Of a stretch of 64,000 bases of DNA, positions 52,188 to 62,536 are shown piece by piece. The stretch is from contig CM064713.1 of assembly GCA_032717465.1 (NCBI GenBank), positions 14,890,203 to 14,954,202 on the forward strand, written 5' to 3'. Under the pieces are notes generated by a model. That model was not told the origin of the DNA. It ran no database searches and saw only the letters and a list, made by a program, of their open reading frames with translations. Source of the DNA: Coenobita brevimanus. Taxonomy: Eukaryota > Arthropoda > Malacostraca > Decapoda > Coenobitidae. The first letter of the stretch is position 1. Every line of letters starts with the position of its first letter. The position numbers and the translations under genes were made by a program.

Positions 52188-52231
52188 GGAATTCCCCACT
52201 CACAATTCACCCCATGTTATCACAATCTTCC

Positions 52232-52234
<3 letters not shown>
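52188..52234 (+). repeat. Right part of repeat H (copy 3)
   Basis: GGAATTCCCCACTCACAATT and following bases match copy 2 immediately after its TTAA. Confidence 0.8.

Positions 52235-52329
<95 letters not shown>
52235..52329. repeat. (GA)n-(CA)n compound microsatellite
   Basis: About 28 bp of GA and 66 bp of CA follow repeat H copy 3, as a compound tract follows H copy 1. Confidence 0.95.
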
Positions 52330-52330
<1 letters not shown>

Positions 52331-52544
52331 ATTTGTGCAAACACAGCATAGTAGATGCTCAAAATCACACTGGAAAACCTTTACTTTCGAAGGTGCAATC
52401 GTGAATTACGTATAATTTCCGTAAATTACTGATCTTGAAAACCGTTGCATGATGTTGCCATGTAGTGTGGATCTGCTGTTTAGAAATATACAATTTGGGT
52501 GATTCCACTGTATTATATTCTAGCTAACATAAAATGAGTTTGTA
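52330..52544. other. Unassigned spacer
   Basis: I see nothing assignable here. Confidence 0.5.
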
Positions 52545-52881
52545 TTCTTTTCTCTTCCTTCTGCCTGTGGGTGACTCTACACTGAGTGACAAGCCAAAAT
52601 GGTTTCCTGTACACCAGGAAACCGTTTACTACGCTGGGTGGTAACTATATAACCAAATTTTGGCGCCTGGTGGTTTAGTGGGTAATTATTGCGCTCCAAT
52701 CGGATTGAGCCAGTGCAGGTTTATATCCAAGGGATGGTTGGGGTTGATTGCTCGTGTAATGCCACTCAGGGATGAGTGAGGCTGGTCACTCTCATCTTAA
52801 ATATAGGGACCAACTGCCTAGCCCCGGGCTCCTACGCTCCACATGGAGCAATGTAGGATTGGATGATAGATAGATAGATAG
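52545..52881 (+). mobile_element. Retroposon K, 5'-truncated copy with (GATA)n tail
   Basis: It starts in the pyrimidine-rich middle (CTTTTCTCTTCCTTCTGCC) and contains TGGTTTAGTGG (52671-52681) and GGTTTATATCC (52718-52728), 36 bases apart as in tRNA internal promoters. It ends GGATTGGATGATAGATAGAT. Its GATA tail, rather than GATG, matches LINE-A directly. Confidence 0.8.
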
Positions 52882-54130
52882 ACGAACCTGATCTCCTGAA
52901 CATGGATAATCATCTATATTAAATGGTGGTCTACCTCCTGGGAGGGGAAAATAAAAAAATGGTACAGTATAGTGCATAAACCATACACTGTACAGCAATT
53001 CTTCATGTAACATGCTTTCACCAGATATTTTTTCACTACAAAATTCTATTTAATGATAAATTTTTCACTATAAAGTTCCCAATCATCACAGGAATACATT
53101 TTATTTAAGATATCATTTACTATTAAGCATTCAGCATCTGCAGTGAAAGGCTAGTGTTCAAACAACTCACAAATGCACTGCACCTTTGAATACGATAGAT
53201 CATCTGAGATTATCTTTCTTTCAGGAACATATCCCTTATTTAGTGATTTAAATTGAAAATTTTCAATTAACAATGTAGTTCTGGGGAACACACCTACAAT
53301 GTTATGTAAGGAAGTGCCGTATGGTAATTGGTTTAGGACATACAGAAGACAATGGATGGAGAAAAGTGCAAGTATCTGCCTCTATGAGATGCTGTACTTA
53401 CATTTACCATGCTCATCGTTCTCTCATCCCTTATTTATCAATATTCAACCCAACAACAGGGACATACATGCAGTACTAATGGGAAAGTGTATGAGAGAAA
53501 GAAATAAGCAAGTAGCAGCAAGAATAAACAAACTCAAAATTATCTTACTTGGATTAAAGGGATGTTCACACACAAAGAACATATGGACGAATTATGCCAG
53601 CACTTGAAAAAGATGGTTATGTGAGCATAAATTTTCCAATGGAATAATTCAGGTATTATGAAATCAAAACATATGAGGAAAATAACTAATTTCATACTTA
53701 TGTTTCACAAATACATGTATCTACAGTACCTCTTCTTCACAAGGCTCACTACTTTCTCATTTGGTGAAAACAGTAACAGCTAATCCCATTTGATCCTTCC
53801 TGTTTGTGTCCAAAGCTAGTCCACCACAGTCCAATATATTTCAGGGCAGATGACCTATCAACTTTCCTTGGTGGCATTACTGTACATAATTAAAAAGCAT
53901 TTAGGTTCCCAATTCACCAAGGTTAATTTATGTGCCTGACCACAACACAGCATAAATAAGAGCCACAGCCATAGATATGACAGGAAATAAGACTGTTTTT
54001 CTGCTGGCTTATGACTGGGTGGGCTTATGGAGTATGATGGCTATATTTGGAGTAGAAGGGAATTTGCTGAAATCGTTTTATGAGGGGAGTAATTGACAGA
54101 TTGACACAATTTAGCTGGCATATGTGTGGT

Positions 54131-54131
<1 letters not shown>
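52882..54131. other. Unassigned region, no gene
   Basis: An open stretch of 102 codons at 53299-53607 has no family resemblance and ordinary AT-rich composition. I regard it as chance. No repeat family seen elsewhere in the window occurs here. Confidence 0.5.

Positions 54132-54171
<40 letters not shown>
54132..54171. repeat. (AC)n microsatellite at the 5' joint of LINE-B copy 5
   Basis: An AC tract of about 40 bp leads directly into CACTATGTTATTAAA of LINE-B, whose intact relatives read GGGGCACTACATTATT. The CAC is shared between microsatellite and LINE. Confidence 0.92.
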
Positions 54172-54174
<3 letters not shown>

Positions 54175-56428
54175 TGTTATTAAATATAATAATGAATAAT
54201 GTGATGACGCAATGGGTCAAAGAAGAGACACGGTTTCGAGGTGAGGACACACCAGCAAGGTTAGATTTACTGTTCACCAAAGAACCCGATGTAATAGAAT
54301 CATTGAAATATCTATGTCCTTTAGGAAAAAGTGATCATGTGGTCATTGGGTTCCAGATGTTAATAGGGAATGTCGAGCCAAGAGACGAGCTTCATAGACA
54401 GGGAAGATACAACTTTGGGAAAGCAAATTTTACAGGACTGAGAAACTTTTTTGAAAATGCGGATTGGAGAAAATTCAGAGAAACAAGAGAGATACAGAGG
54501 AAGTGGGATATCTTTCTAGACCTCTATAATTTGGGAGTGGAAAAATTTGTACCAAGAGTAAGAGGGAAAGGAAACAGGAAAAAGGAGTGTTTAATAGAAG
54601 GTGTATGATAGCAAAAAAAGAGAGAGATAAGGCGTGGAACAATTGGAGAAAGAGAGGTAACAACAGAACAAAGGAAGAATATAAAAGAACAAGAAATGAA
54701 TACACAAGAATACGTAGAGAAGAAGAAAGGAATTTTGAAAAAGGTATAACAGACAAATGCAAGGATGAACCCAAACTGTTTTATAGATTTGTTAATGGCA
54801 AACTGAAACAAAAGGAAGGAATCACCACTGAAAGTAGAAGGAGAGGTCTTTAAGGATGCAGCAATGAAAGCAGAAATAATGAACAAACGTTTCCAGTCAG
54901 TTTTCACTAAAGAAAAGGAGCTTGTGGAAGGGGAGGGAGTGATTAGAAATGTTCCGGTGATGAAAGATATAAAAGTGGAGGTACAGGAAGTGTATAAATT
55001 ACTGGAAACTCAAGATGTAAGGAAAGCCCCAGGACCTGATAGAATTTCTAATTGGGTACTGAAGGAATGCAGAGAACAACTGGCGGATAAAATTCACAGT
55101 TTAATCGTATGCTCACTGGAAGAGGGGAAAGTGCCACAAGAATGGAAGAGGGCAAATGTGGTACCAATTTATAAGGGAGGAAACAGGGAAGAAACCAGTG
55201 TCTCTAACCAGCATGGCTGCAAAATTGTGTGAGAGAATCCTGAAAGACAGATGGATAAAATATCTGGAAGAGATGAATATTTTGGCTGAATGTCAGTTTG
55301 GATTCAGAAGTGGAAGGTCATGTGTTTCTAACTTGTTGAGCTTTTACTCAAGAGCGATTGACGTGGTACAGGAGAGAGATGGTTGGGTGGATTGTGTGTA
55401 CTTAGACTTAGAGAAGGCCTTTGACAAGGTACCTCATAAGAGACTAATGTGGAAACTAGAAAATATAGGACTAAAGGGGAAACTTCTGGAATGGATGAGA
55501 GACTTTTTGAGAGACAGACAAATGAGGACAGTAATAAAGGATAGGATGTCTGAATGGAGGGAAGTAACAAGTGGAGTCCCTCAAGGCTCAGTGTTGGCGC
55601 CAGTAATGTTCCTGATTTACGTAAATGATATGATAGATGGAGTGAACAGTTGTGCAAGTCTGTTTGCTGATGATGTAAAGATCTTGAGGAAGGTAGAGGT
55701 TGAGGAGGATTGTAAAATACTGCAGGAGGATTTGGATAGGATACACAATTGGAGCCGGACATGGGAAATGAAATTTAATGTAAAGAAATGTAAAATATTG
55801 GAAATGGGTAAAAGTACCAGGAGACCATCACTGAATTATTTGTTGGGTAATGAATTAATCACAAAAAGGAGAGAAGAGAAAGATTTGGGAGTGCTGGTCC
55901 AAGATAGTTTGTCACCAGAAAAGCACATTAACAAGATAGTTGGAGAGACTTATAAACTCTTGACTAACATCGGAGTAGCATTTCATTATATGGATGAGGA
56001 TATGATGAAAAAATTGATAGTGGCCATGATCTGCCCCAGGTTAGAAAATGCAGCGGTAGTGTGGTCCCCACACAAAGAGAAAGATATAAACAAGATTGAC
56101 AGAATACAAAGAACAGCAACCAAGATGGTCCCCAGTCTGACAGACATATCATACAGAGGGAGGCTGGAAAAACTGGAGAGGGGAGACATGACTGCAGTGT
56201 TCAGGACCATGGTGGCAGTAGATAAAATTGACAAAGATCTGTTTGTATGGGATAATAGAGCAACAAGAGGACACGGAATGAAGTTGAAAAAGTCAAGCTG
56301 CTTGAAGGATATCAAGAAATATAGCTTTCCTTACAGAAGTATAGACATATGGAATATCCTGGACAAAGAGATGGTCCAGTCTAAAAACTTAAATGAGTTT
56401 AAAGCTAAATTCGACTTATTGAAAAAGT
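54172..56428 (+). pseudogene. LINE-B copy 5 endonuclease C-terminus and RT
   Basis: Frame 54172-54608 reads ARLDLLFTKEPDVIESLKYL, GKSDHVVIGF (catalytic Asp-His) and a linker. Frame 54864-55232 has APGPDRISNWVLKEC (Gly-to-Arg change in the GPDG finger motif). From 55156 a long frame of about 420 LINE codons covers SQFGFRSGRSC-like (CQFGFRSGRSC), motif A VYLDLEKAFDKVPHKRL, SEWREVTSGVPQGSVLAPVM (the Trp codon is intact here), motif C SLFADDVKIL and the complete C-terminal domain. It then runs into LINE-A1. A deletion near 55190 (GNREET joined to PVSLTS, losing LNYR) shifts the frame. This is the best-preserved LINE-B RT core in the window. Confidence 0.85.
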
Positions 56429-57580
56429 TTCTAGAGAAAGAAGCTGTATGCGGCTTTCATGGATTTGGAGAAAGCATATGACAGGGTGGATAGACAAGGA
56501 TTGTGGAAAGTGTTAAGAATATATGGAGTAGATGGGAAGTTGTTGAATGCTGTGAAGAGTATGTACGATGGTGCGAAGGCTGCAGTGCGTGTGGATGGTG
56601 AACTAAGTGAATTTTTCTCTTTGAAAGTTGGTTTGAAACAGGGATGTGTCATGTCTCCATGGTTGTTCAATCTGTACATGGATGGGGTAATAAAAGAGGT
56701 ACAAGGTAGGGTAGTGGATGTTAGAGTGGCCCTGGTGAGAGAGGATAGTGTTTGGAAACTCCCTGTACTGTTGTTTGCAGATGATACTGTGTTGTTGAGT
56801 GAACACGAAGGGGAGCTGCCAGGCTTGATGGATGAGTTTGAGAGAGTGTGTAAGAAACGGAATCTAAAGGTGAATGTAGGGAAGAGTAAAGTGATGGTCT
56901 TTGAGAGAGGTGAAGTCAGTGAATGTACAGCGAGGTTGAATGGTGAGGAATTGGAAAATGTGAGTACGTTTAAGTACTTGGGTAGTGTGATGAGTAAGGA
57001 TGGATGTTTGGAGGGTGAAGTGCTTGAAAGGGTACAGCAGGGAAGAAAGGTTGCTGGTTCTTTGAAAGTAGTGATAAGAAACAGGGAAGTGAGCATGGAA
57101 GTGAAAAGGTTACTACATGACAGTATTGTGGTACCAACTCTAACATACGGAAGTGAAGCTTGGACATTGTTGGAAGGACACAAGTCAAGAGTGAGAGCAG
57201 TGGAAATGAGTTATTTAAGAGGAGCCTGTGGAGTCACGTGGAGAGACAGGCTGACGAATGAGGATATAAAGGAGCGTTGTGGTGTGGATGTGGATGTGAT
57301 AGGAAGCGTTATGAGGAACACACTGAGGTGGTTTGGCCATGTGGAGAGGATGGAGGGTGAAAGACTGACGAAGAGAGTGTATGTGAGTGAGGTGGAGGGG
57401 GGAAGAGGGAGGGGGAGGCCGAGGATGAGATGGAGGGATGGGCTGGAGAGGTATATGAGACAGGGGGGTGTAAGTTGGGAGCAGGGCAGTGAAATGGCGG
57501 GAGACAGGGCAACTTGGAGGCGCTTTTGTTTGTGGCCACCCCAAACGGGATTGAGGCGTCTGGCAATAGATAGATAGACA
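56424..57580 (+). mobile_element. LINE-A1 truncated copy inside LINE-B copy 5
   Basis: It begins AAAAGTTTCTAGAGAAAG, immediately upstream of RT motif A, and ends GGCAATAGATAGATAGACA. The host joint leaves at most a 2-bp duplication (GA). The 5' break point is within about 8 bp of that in the copy at 58062, relative to the family sequence. Confidence 0.88.
56459..57577 (+). pseudogene. LINE-A1 RT C-terminal two-thirds, open frame of 372 codons
   Basis: This open frame starts at MDLEKAYDRVDRQG (motif A with the catalytic Asp) and continues with VRVDGELSEFFSLKVGLKQG, motif B CVMSPWLFNLYMDGV, motif C LLFADDTVLLSE, KYLGSVMSKDG, TYGSEAWTLLEGHKSRVRAV, RWFGHVERMEGERL and the basic GRGRGRPRMRWRDGLERY tail. 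A one-base shift near the end alters the terminal residues (FCLWPPQTG instead of FVCGHPKRD). It lacks the fingers and endonuclease and cannot act alone. The A1-like RT with AFMDLEKAYD and RWFGHVER is what I label RTE-like. Confidence 0.88.
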
Positions 57581-57654
57581 GAGAAACAGCGATGGAAACC
57601 CACGAGCATAGTACATTCCATGTATATCACAATTAGGTATATTAGGTAAATACT

Positions 57655-57793
57655 TAAATATTTGGAACGACTTAGACAAAGAGGTGGTGCATGAGAAAAA
57701 CATTCATGTGTGTAAAGGTAGACTTGATAAATGTGGATATGGAGACAGGTCAACACGAGCATTGCTCAATTCCTATAAACTACAAATAGGTAA

Positions 57794-57796
<3 letters not shown>
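57655..57796 (+). mobile_element. LINE-B2 3' fragment between LINE-B copy 5 and LINE-B2 copy 2
   Basis: It carries the last B2 coding bases (AAGAGGTGGTGCATGAGAAA, AACATTCATGTGTGTAAA) and the B2 3' end AAATAGGTAAATACACAC. The order and bases match 34360-34498. It is about 140 bp. Confidence 0.8.

Positions 57797-57831
<35 letters not shown>
57797..57831. repeat. (CA)n microsatellite before LINE-B2 copy 2
   Basis: An uninterrupted CA tract of about 35 bp lies between a B2 3' end and the apparent 5' end of LINE-B2 copy 2. Confidence 0.95.
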
Positions 57832-57833
<2 letters not shown>

Positions 57834-58061
57834 CGGTTCAGCTAGAGCAAACGGATGTGTCTCGAACGCCTCTCAGCCACAGCTGCAAACCTTAAGTAGT
57901 TTTCAGAAATTATGTTTGTCCTGTCTCCTTTGATCTTGTTTTAAGTTTAAAGTATTGTAAGTTAATACTGATTACCAAAAATATAAAGAGTTGTTGTCAG
58001 TGAGTATGCATGATTGTTTATAGTATTTTCGGTAACAGCTCTTTTGGTACTGTAACCAACC

Positions 58062-59231
58062 TTAATGGAAAAGTTTCTAGAGAAGGGAAAGAAGTTGTAT
58101 GCGGCTTTCATGGATTTGGAGAAAGCATATGACAGGGTGGATAGACAAGGATTGTGGAAAGTGTTAAGAATATATGGAGTAGATGGGAAGTTGTTGAATG
58201 CTGTGAAGAGTATGTACGATGGTGCAAAGTCTGCAGTGCGTGTGGATGGTGAACTAAGTGAATTTTTCTCTTTGAAAGTTGGGTTGAAACAGGGATGTGT
58301 CATGTCTCCATGGTTGTTCAATCTGTACATGGATGGGGTAATAAAAGAGGTACAAGGTAGGGAAGTGGATGTTGGAGTGGCCCTGGTGAGAGAGGATAGT
58401 GTTTGGAAACTCCCTGTACTGTTGTTTGCAGATGATACTGTGTTGTTGAGTGAAGACGAAGGGGAGCTGCAAGGCTTGGTGGATGAGTTTGGGAGAGTGT
58501 GTAAGAAACGGAATCTAAAGGTGACTGTAGGGAAGAGTAAAGTGAAGGTCTTTGAGAGAGGAGAAGTCAGCGAATGTAGAGCGAGGTTGGATGGTGAGGA
58601 ATTGGAAAATGTGAGTACGTTTAAGTACTTGGGCAGTGCGATGAGTAAGGATGGATGTTTGGAGGGTGAAGTGCTTGAAAGGGTACAGCAGGGAAGAAAG
58701 GTTGCTGGTTCTTTGAAAGCAGTGATAAGAAACAGGGAAATGAGCACGGAAGTGAAAAAGTTACTACATGACAGTATTGTGATACCAACTCCAATGTATG
58801 AAAGTGAAGCTTGGACGTTGTTGGAAGGACACAAGTCAAGAGTGAGAGCAGTGGAAATGAGTTATTTAAGAGGAGCCTGTGGAGTCACGTGGAGAGACAG
58901 GCTGACGAATGAGGATATAAAGGAGCGTTGTGGTGTGGATGTGGATGTGATAGGAAGCGTTATGAGGAACACACTGAGGTGGTTTGGCCATGTGGAGAGG
59001 ATGGAGGGTGAAAGACTGACGAAGAGAGTGTATGTGAGTGAGGTGGAGGAGGGAAGAGGGAGGGGGAGGCCGAGGATGAGATGGAGGGATGGGCTGGAGA
59101 GGTATATGAGACAGGGGGGTGTGAGTTGGGAGCAGGGCAGTGAAATGGCGGGGAACAGGGCGACTTGGAGGCAATTTGTTTATGGCCACCCCAAACGGGA
59201 TTGAGGCGTCTGGCAATAGATAGATAGATAG
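58062..59231 (+). mobile_element. LINE-A1 truncated copy in the LINE-B2 leader, exact 7-bp TSD
   Basis: The duplication ACCAACC lies at 58055-58061 and 59232-59238. It starts TTAATGGAAAAGTTTC and ends with four GATA units. The host GTAACCAACC continues as ACAAACATGGCC, the LINE-B2 ORF1 start region. Confidence 0.92.
58065..59204 (+). pseudogene. LINE-A1 RT, longest open frame of the family (379 codons)
   Basis: From MEKFLEKGKKLYAAFMDLEK (motif A) the frame is open through motif B GLKQGCVMSPWLFNLYMDGV, motif C LLFADDTVLLSEDE, GSAMSKDG, the SRVRAVEMSYLRG block and RWFGHVERMEGE to the family's natural end GHPKRD and stop. It is 5'-truncated, so the fingers and endonuclease are missing and it has no promoter of its own. 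No frame lesion is visible within the retained part. The insertion is probably recent. Substitutions such as KSAVRVD, SECRARL and PMYESEAW against the consensus of other copies suggest some drift. Confidence 0.88.
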
Positions 59232-59244
59232 ACCAACCACAAAC

Positions 59245-60125
59245 ATGGCCAACAATGTAAACATCAAGGGACTTGAATTTCTAGGATTTGACAGTGAAAC
59301 AGATGTCATGAATTTGGTTAAAACATTGATTATGAGGATTAGTAAACTAGAAAAGAAAGTGGAGGATTTAGTATTAAAAAAAACATTCCTGAAAGTACCA
59401 AGAATATCATACAGAGTCTGATCCAGGCCAATGAGATGGCAAACCAGAAGACAGAGAATTTGAAGCGTGAAAATATCAAATTATGGAGAAAACTAGAAGA
59501 GAGCACTAATAAAACAGAGAAGGTGAGTAGTGTGTTAGAAGAGCAAAAGGCAAAGTGGGCACATGTGGAAGAACTTAGTGGTCAGCTTAAGGGAAATCAT
59601 TTAGGAAGAAAGGGAAATGAACAAGAAAAAAATGGAAAAAAATGTAGTGAAAATATTGAAGAAAAATGAGAAAATAGTGAGAGACACTGTAGAAAGGAAC
59701 AGATGTGTGGTAATATTTGGAAATCGGGAGGAGGAAGAAAAGGTTAGATGTGTGACTTGAGAGAGACACGAATCTGGTGAGAAAAATGTTGGGCGAGATT
59801 GATCCCGAACGAAACAAGTGGGAAAAAGAAATTGAGGAAGTAAGGAGGATAGGGCCATATATGAATGGGGGAAGCACGACCAATGAGAGTTAAGTTGTCA
59901 TCAGAATGTGTAGTAAATGATACACTTAAGGTGACCTGGAAACTAAGTAAAGAGGCAGGGATGGAAAATATTACAGTAAGAAAAAATTTGAATGAAGAAG
60001 AAAGAGAAGTTTTAAAATCTTTGAAGGAACAAGGAAAAAATGACAGAAGGACAGAGGAAGAATGCAAAACTTCTTTTTGGAGAGTGATGGATATGAAAGT
60101 AAGGAAGTGGTATGTGAGGAACTAG
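59245..60125 (+). pseudogene. LINE-B2 ORF1
   Basis: It opens MANNVNIKGLEFLGFDSETD and contains lysine- and glutamate-rich helical segments (LEKKVEDLVL; about 59436-59669 in another frame with a KTENLKRENIKLWRKLEES start). A CVVIFGNREEEE strand like the RRM core of ORF1 proteins follows, then a C-terminus EEEREVLKSLKEQGK, RRTEEECKTSFWRVMDMKVR and stop at 60123-60125. At least three frameshifts break it. The FWRVMDMKVRKWY end matches LINE-B ORF1. Confidence 0.65.
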
Positions 60126-62340
60126 AAGTGAAGGAAACAAGGAGTATGGACATGAATACGAAAAAGAGAGGAGTGAGTAAAGATAAAACTAGTGCAGTAA
60201 ATCTAAGTATCATGTACAGTAATGTGGATGGTTAATAACTAAGAAAGGGGAAATTGGTGACTATATAAATGAAAAGAAACCTGATTTTGTTTGCTTGGTG
60301 GAGACTAAATTCCCCCAAAAGTTGATACAAAGTTATTTGGATGGAACAAATATAATATTTGGAGGAAGGATAGAGAATGCAAGCTTGGAGGAGGTATAAT
60401 GATTTAACCCATAATGACCAAAGAGCAAAAAATACAGAACTTGAAAATACCATGGCTGAACTTTTGGAAGTTGAAATTGAGAAGAGTTATGGAGAAAAAC
60501 TAGATGGAATAGTATTTTATGTCTCCCAAAACTAGGGCATGGGCAAAAGAAGATTACGAAGTTAGTAAGTGAATCTATTATTAACCCCTAATACCAGGCC
60601 ATCGACAGGCGACCCCCCCGGGTGGCAGCGTTTGATCGCGGTCTGAGTACTTGTGGGAAAATATTAGCCAAAAATCAGAGATCAACCCTAGAACATTATA
60701 CTTGGTATGGCAGATAGTACTTACATTCAGCTTTCTCCAGAGACAGGTGTTGAGCCTTCATGGACTACCCAAGGACTTGTGGAGACTTGCAAAGTTGGGT
60801 AACAAAATCTTCACTTTCACATCTCCAGCAACCCGGTTTCCTCTCTACCACAGCCTCATTCTGTCACAGTAAACTTTATACTACAACATACAGGTAGTTT
60901 GGAATCCGTATTTGTACAATAAGCACTGAAAATAAGGCCAAAATCAACGAGGCGTATGACCGACATGCAGCGCGGCGGCGGTCTTCCCGTCACTCAACAA
61001 ACATTTCCATTTTCACAGCTAAAAACACGTATACTACAACATTATTTTCAATCATATTACTTCCCAAAAGATCACCGCAGCGCGCCTTTTATTCTGCCTT
61101 ACGCCCGTCACTTTATTCTCGTTCCTGTCGGCCGCTCGCACTGACTCGGAAGAGCTAGAACTCGCCATAATGTCACTTTGAAAGCCTGCGGTAAACTGAC
61201 GCTAAACAGGGGTAAACCGTGTGAAAAAAAGCTAGTGTTACAACTGGGGAAACAAGCGTTTCCTATCAGCATAAACTGCTTGTGAGAGGAGAGCGCAGAT
61301 TTAAAGTTCTGAGCAGTCAGAGCGCTGCCATGTATCACAGCCAGGCTGGCCGGGCCGTGGGGGGGGGGAGGGGAGGGAAAACGCGATACTTGGCAACAAC
61401 GGAGGTCAGTAGTACAAAGGTAAAGTATACTAACTGTAGCTAAAGGGTGGTGGTACTGATAGACAATACCAGCTGGAACATCCTTGCCCGCGTTTATTCA
61501 AAATTAACTCGAATCGCAAACGCGACGCTCCGCCGTTATGTCCTTTTCGGCGAGCGTCGCAAATGCAACGCCCCGCGTTTTAGGGGTTAAACTAAAGATG
61601 ATAATTGAACGAAGGAAAAGATTAATAATAATGGGAGACTTCAATTGTTGAGAAGTTGACTGGGAAAGTATGGATGCTGGGAGCAATGTGGAATCATGGG
61701 GAAATAAATTAATGGAATGGTGATGGAAAACATGTTAACCCAAGTAATTAAAGAAAATAAAAGAATTTGGGGTGATGACGAACCATCAAGACTCGAATTA
61801 GTATTCACAAAGGACCCAAATGATGTGAAGAACATAACCTGCCAATGCCCCTTTGGTAAAAGTGATCATCTGGTTATTGAGACGGAAGTGGTGGGAGTAA
61901 GGGAAGGAGAAAGAGATGAAACACACAGAGGAAATAGATACAATTATGGGAAGGCAGACTTTGCTTTCCTGAGGAACTTTTTCCAAAATGTAGACTGGAG
62001 TAAAATGAATATGATCACAAATATTGATGAGAAATATGAGTTTCTCATAAAAGTGTATAAAACAGGAGTTAGTAAATATGTTCCAATATTTTCCACAGCT
62101 ATGGAAAGGAAGAAAGAATGGTTTAACAACAGATGTAGAATGGCACATGAGGAAAGAAAAAGAGCATGGAATAAAGTGAGAAGAAGGTATGGTGAAAGCT
62201 CTTGGGAGGAGTACAAGCAGGTAAGAAATGAATATGTAAGGGTGCGGAGAGAAGAGGAAAGGAAATATGAAAAAGATATTGTAACTAAATGTAAAAATGA
62301 GCCGAAATTATTTTATACGTTTGTAAATGGTAAAATGAAA
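60126..62340 (+). pseudogene. LINE-B2 copy 2 endonuclease and linker
   Basis: Pieces read MYSNVDG (about 60215), CLVETKFPQKLIQSYLDGT (metal-binding Glu), then, across MITE-G, IIERRKRLIIMGDFNC (about 61610) with the catalytic Asp-Asn, SRLELVFTKDPNDVKN and GKSDHLVIETEV (61717-62403). The linker with ERKKEWFNNRCRMAHEER and KCKNEPKLFYTFVNGKM follows. A TGA directly after DFNC and frameshifts near 60240 and 60400 inactivate it. Confidence 0.75.
60585..61586. mobile_element. MITE-G copy 3 (TTAA-type, ~1002 bp)
   Basis: The ends are CCCCTAATACCAGG on the left, a diverged version of the family end, and GCGTTTTAGGGG on the right. Exact TTAA flanks lie at 60581-60584 and 61587-61590. The host LINE-B2 endonuclease reads through when it is removed. 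Confidence 0.9.
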
Positions 62341-62345
62341 GTTTT

Positions 62346-62527
62346 CATTCATTCATTCATTGCCAGACGCCATGTATACCAATCGGGGTGGTCAAGGGCT
62401 TAGAGTTAATTGTTTTACATGGAGGGGCACTAATCCTCCACCAACCCCACTTGACACGTAGGGAGAACGTTATGCCAACAGCATCTGGTGTTCCCAGGCA
62501 GTTACCCATCCAAGTACTAACCAGACC
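62346..62527 (-). mobile_element. SINE-L with 5S rRNA-like head
   Basis: Read on the minus strand, 62527 to about 62470 resembles the 3' half of 5S rRNA: GGTTAGTACTTGGATGGG and GCCTGGGAACACC, followed by TGCTGTTGGC. This includes the region of the 5S internal control C-box. The body CCCTACGTGTCAAGTGGGG and GGAGGATTAGTGCCCCTCC follows. The end is GGCGTCTGGCAATGAATGAA, the LINE-A 3' end with (GAAT)n in place of (GATA)n. The 5' half of 5S is absent. This composition fits a 5S-derived SINE (SINE3 type) probably mobilised by LINE-A. Confidence 0.8.
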
Positions 62528-62536
62528 CAAGAAAAA

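Larger units (their letters stand above)
54172..57640 (+). mobile_element. LINE-B copy 5, split by LINE-A1 near its 3' end
   Basis: It begins late in the endonuclease and runs through RT to the C-terminus. LINE-A1 (56424-57580) is inserted in FDLL, and the LINE-B 3' end resumes GAGAAACAG...CACAATTAGGTATATTAGGTAAATAC (57581-57640). The host interval is GACTTATTGA then GAAACAG, adjacent in other copies. The 3' end joins a LINE-B2 3' fragment. Confidence 0.85.

Noticed and set aside
53299..53607. 102-codon open frame in otherwise unassigned DNA
   Set aside because: It has no recognisable domain, no flanking splice or poly-A context that I can support, and occurs at a length expected by chance.
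62470..62527. A functional 5S rRNA gene
   Set aside because: Only the 3' half is present and it continues directly into SINE body sequence, so it is a SINE head and not a gene.
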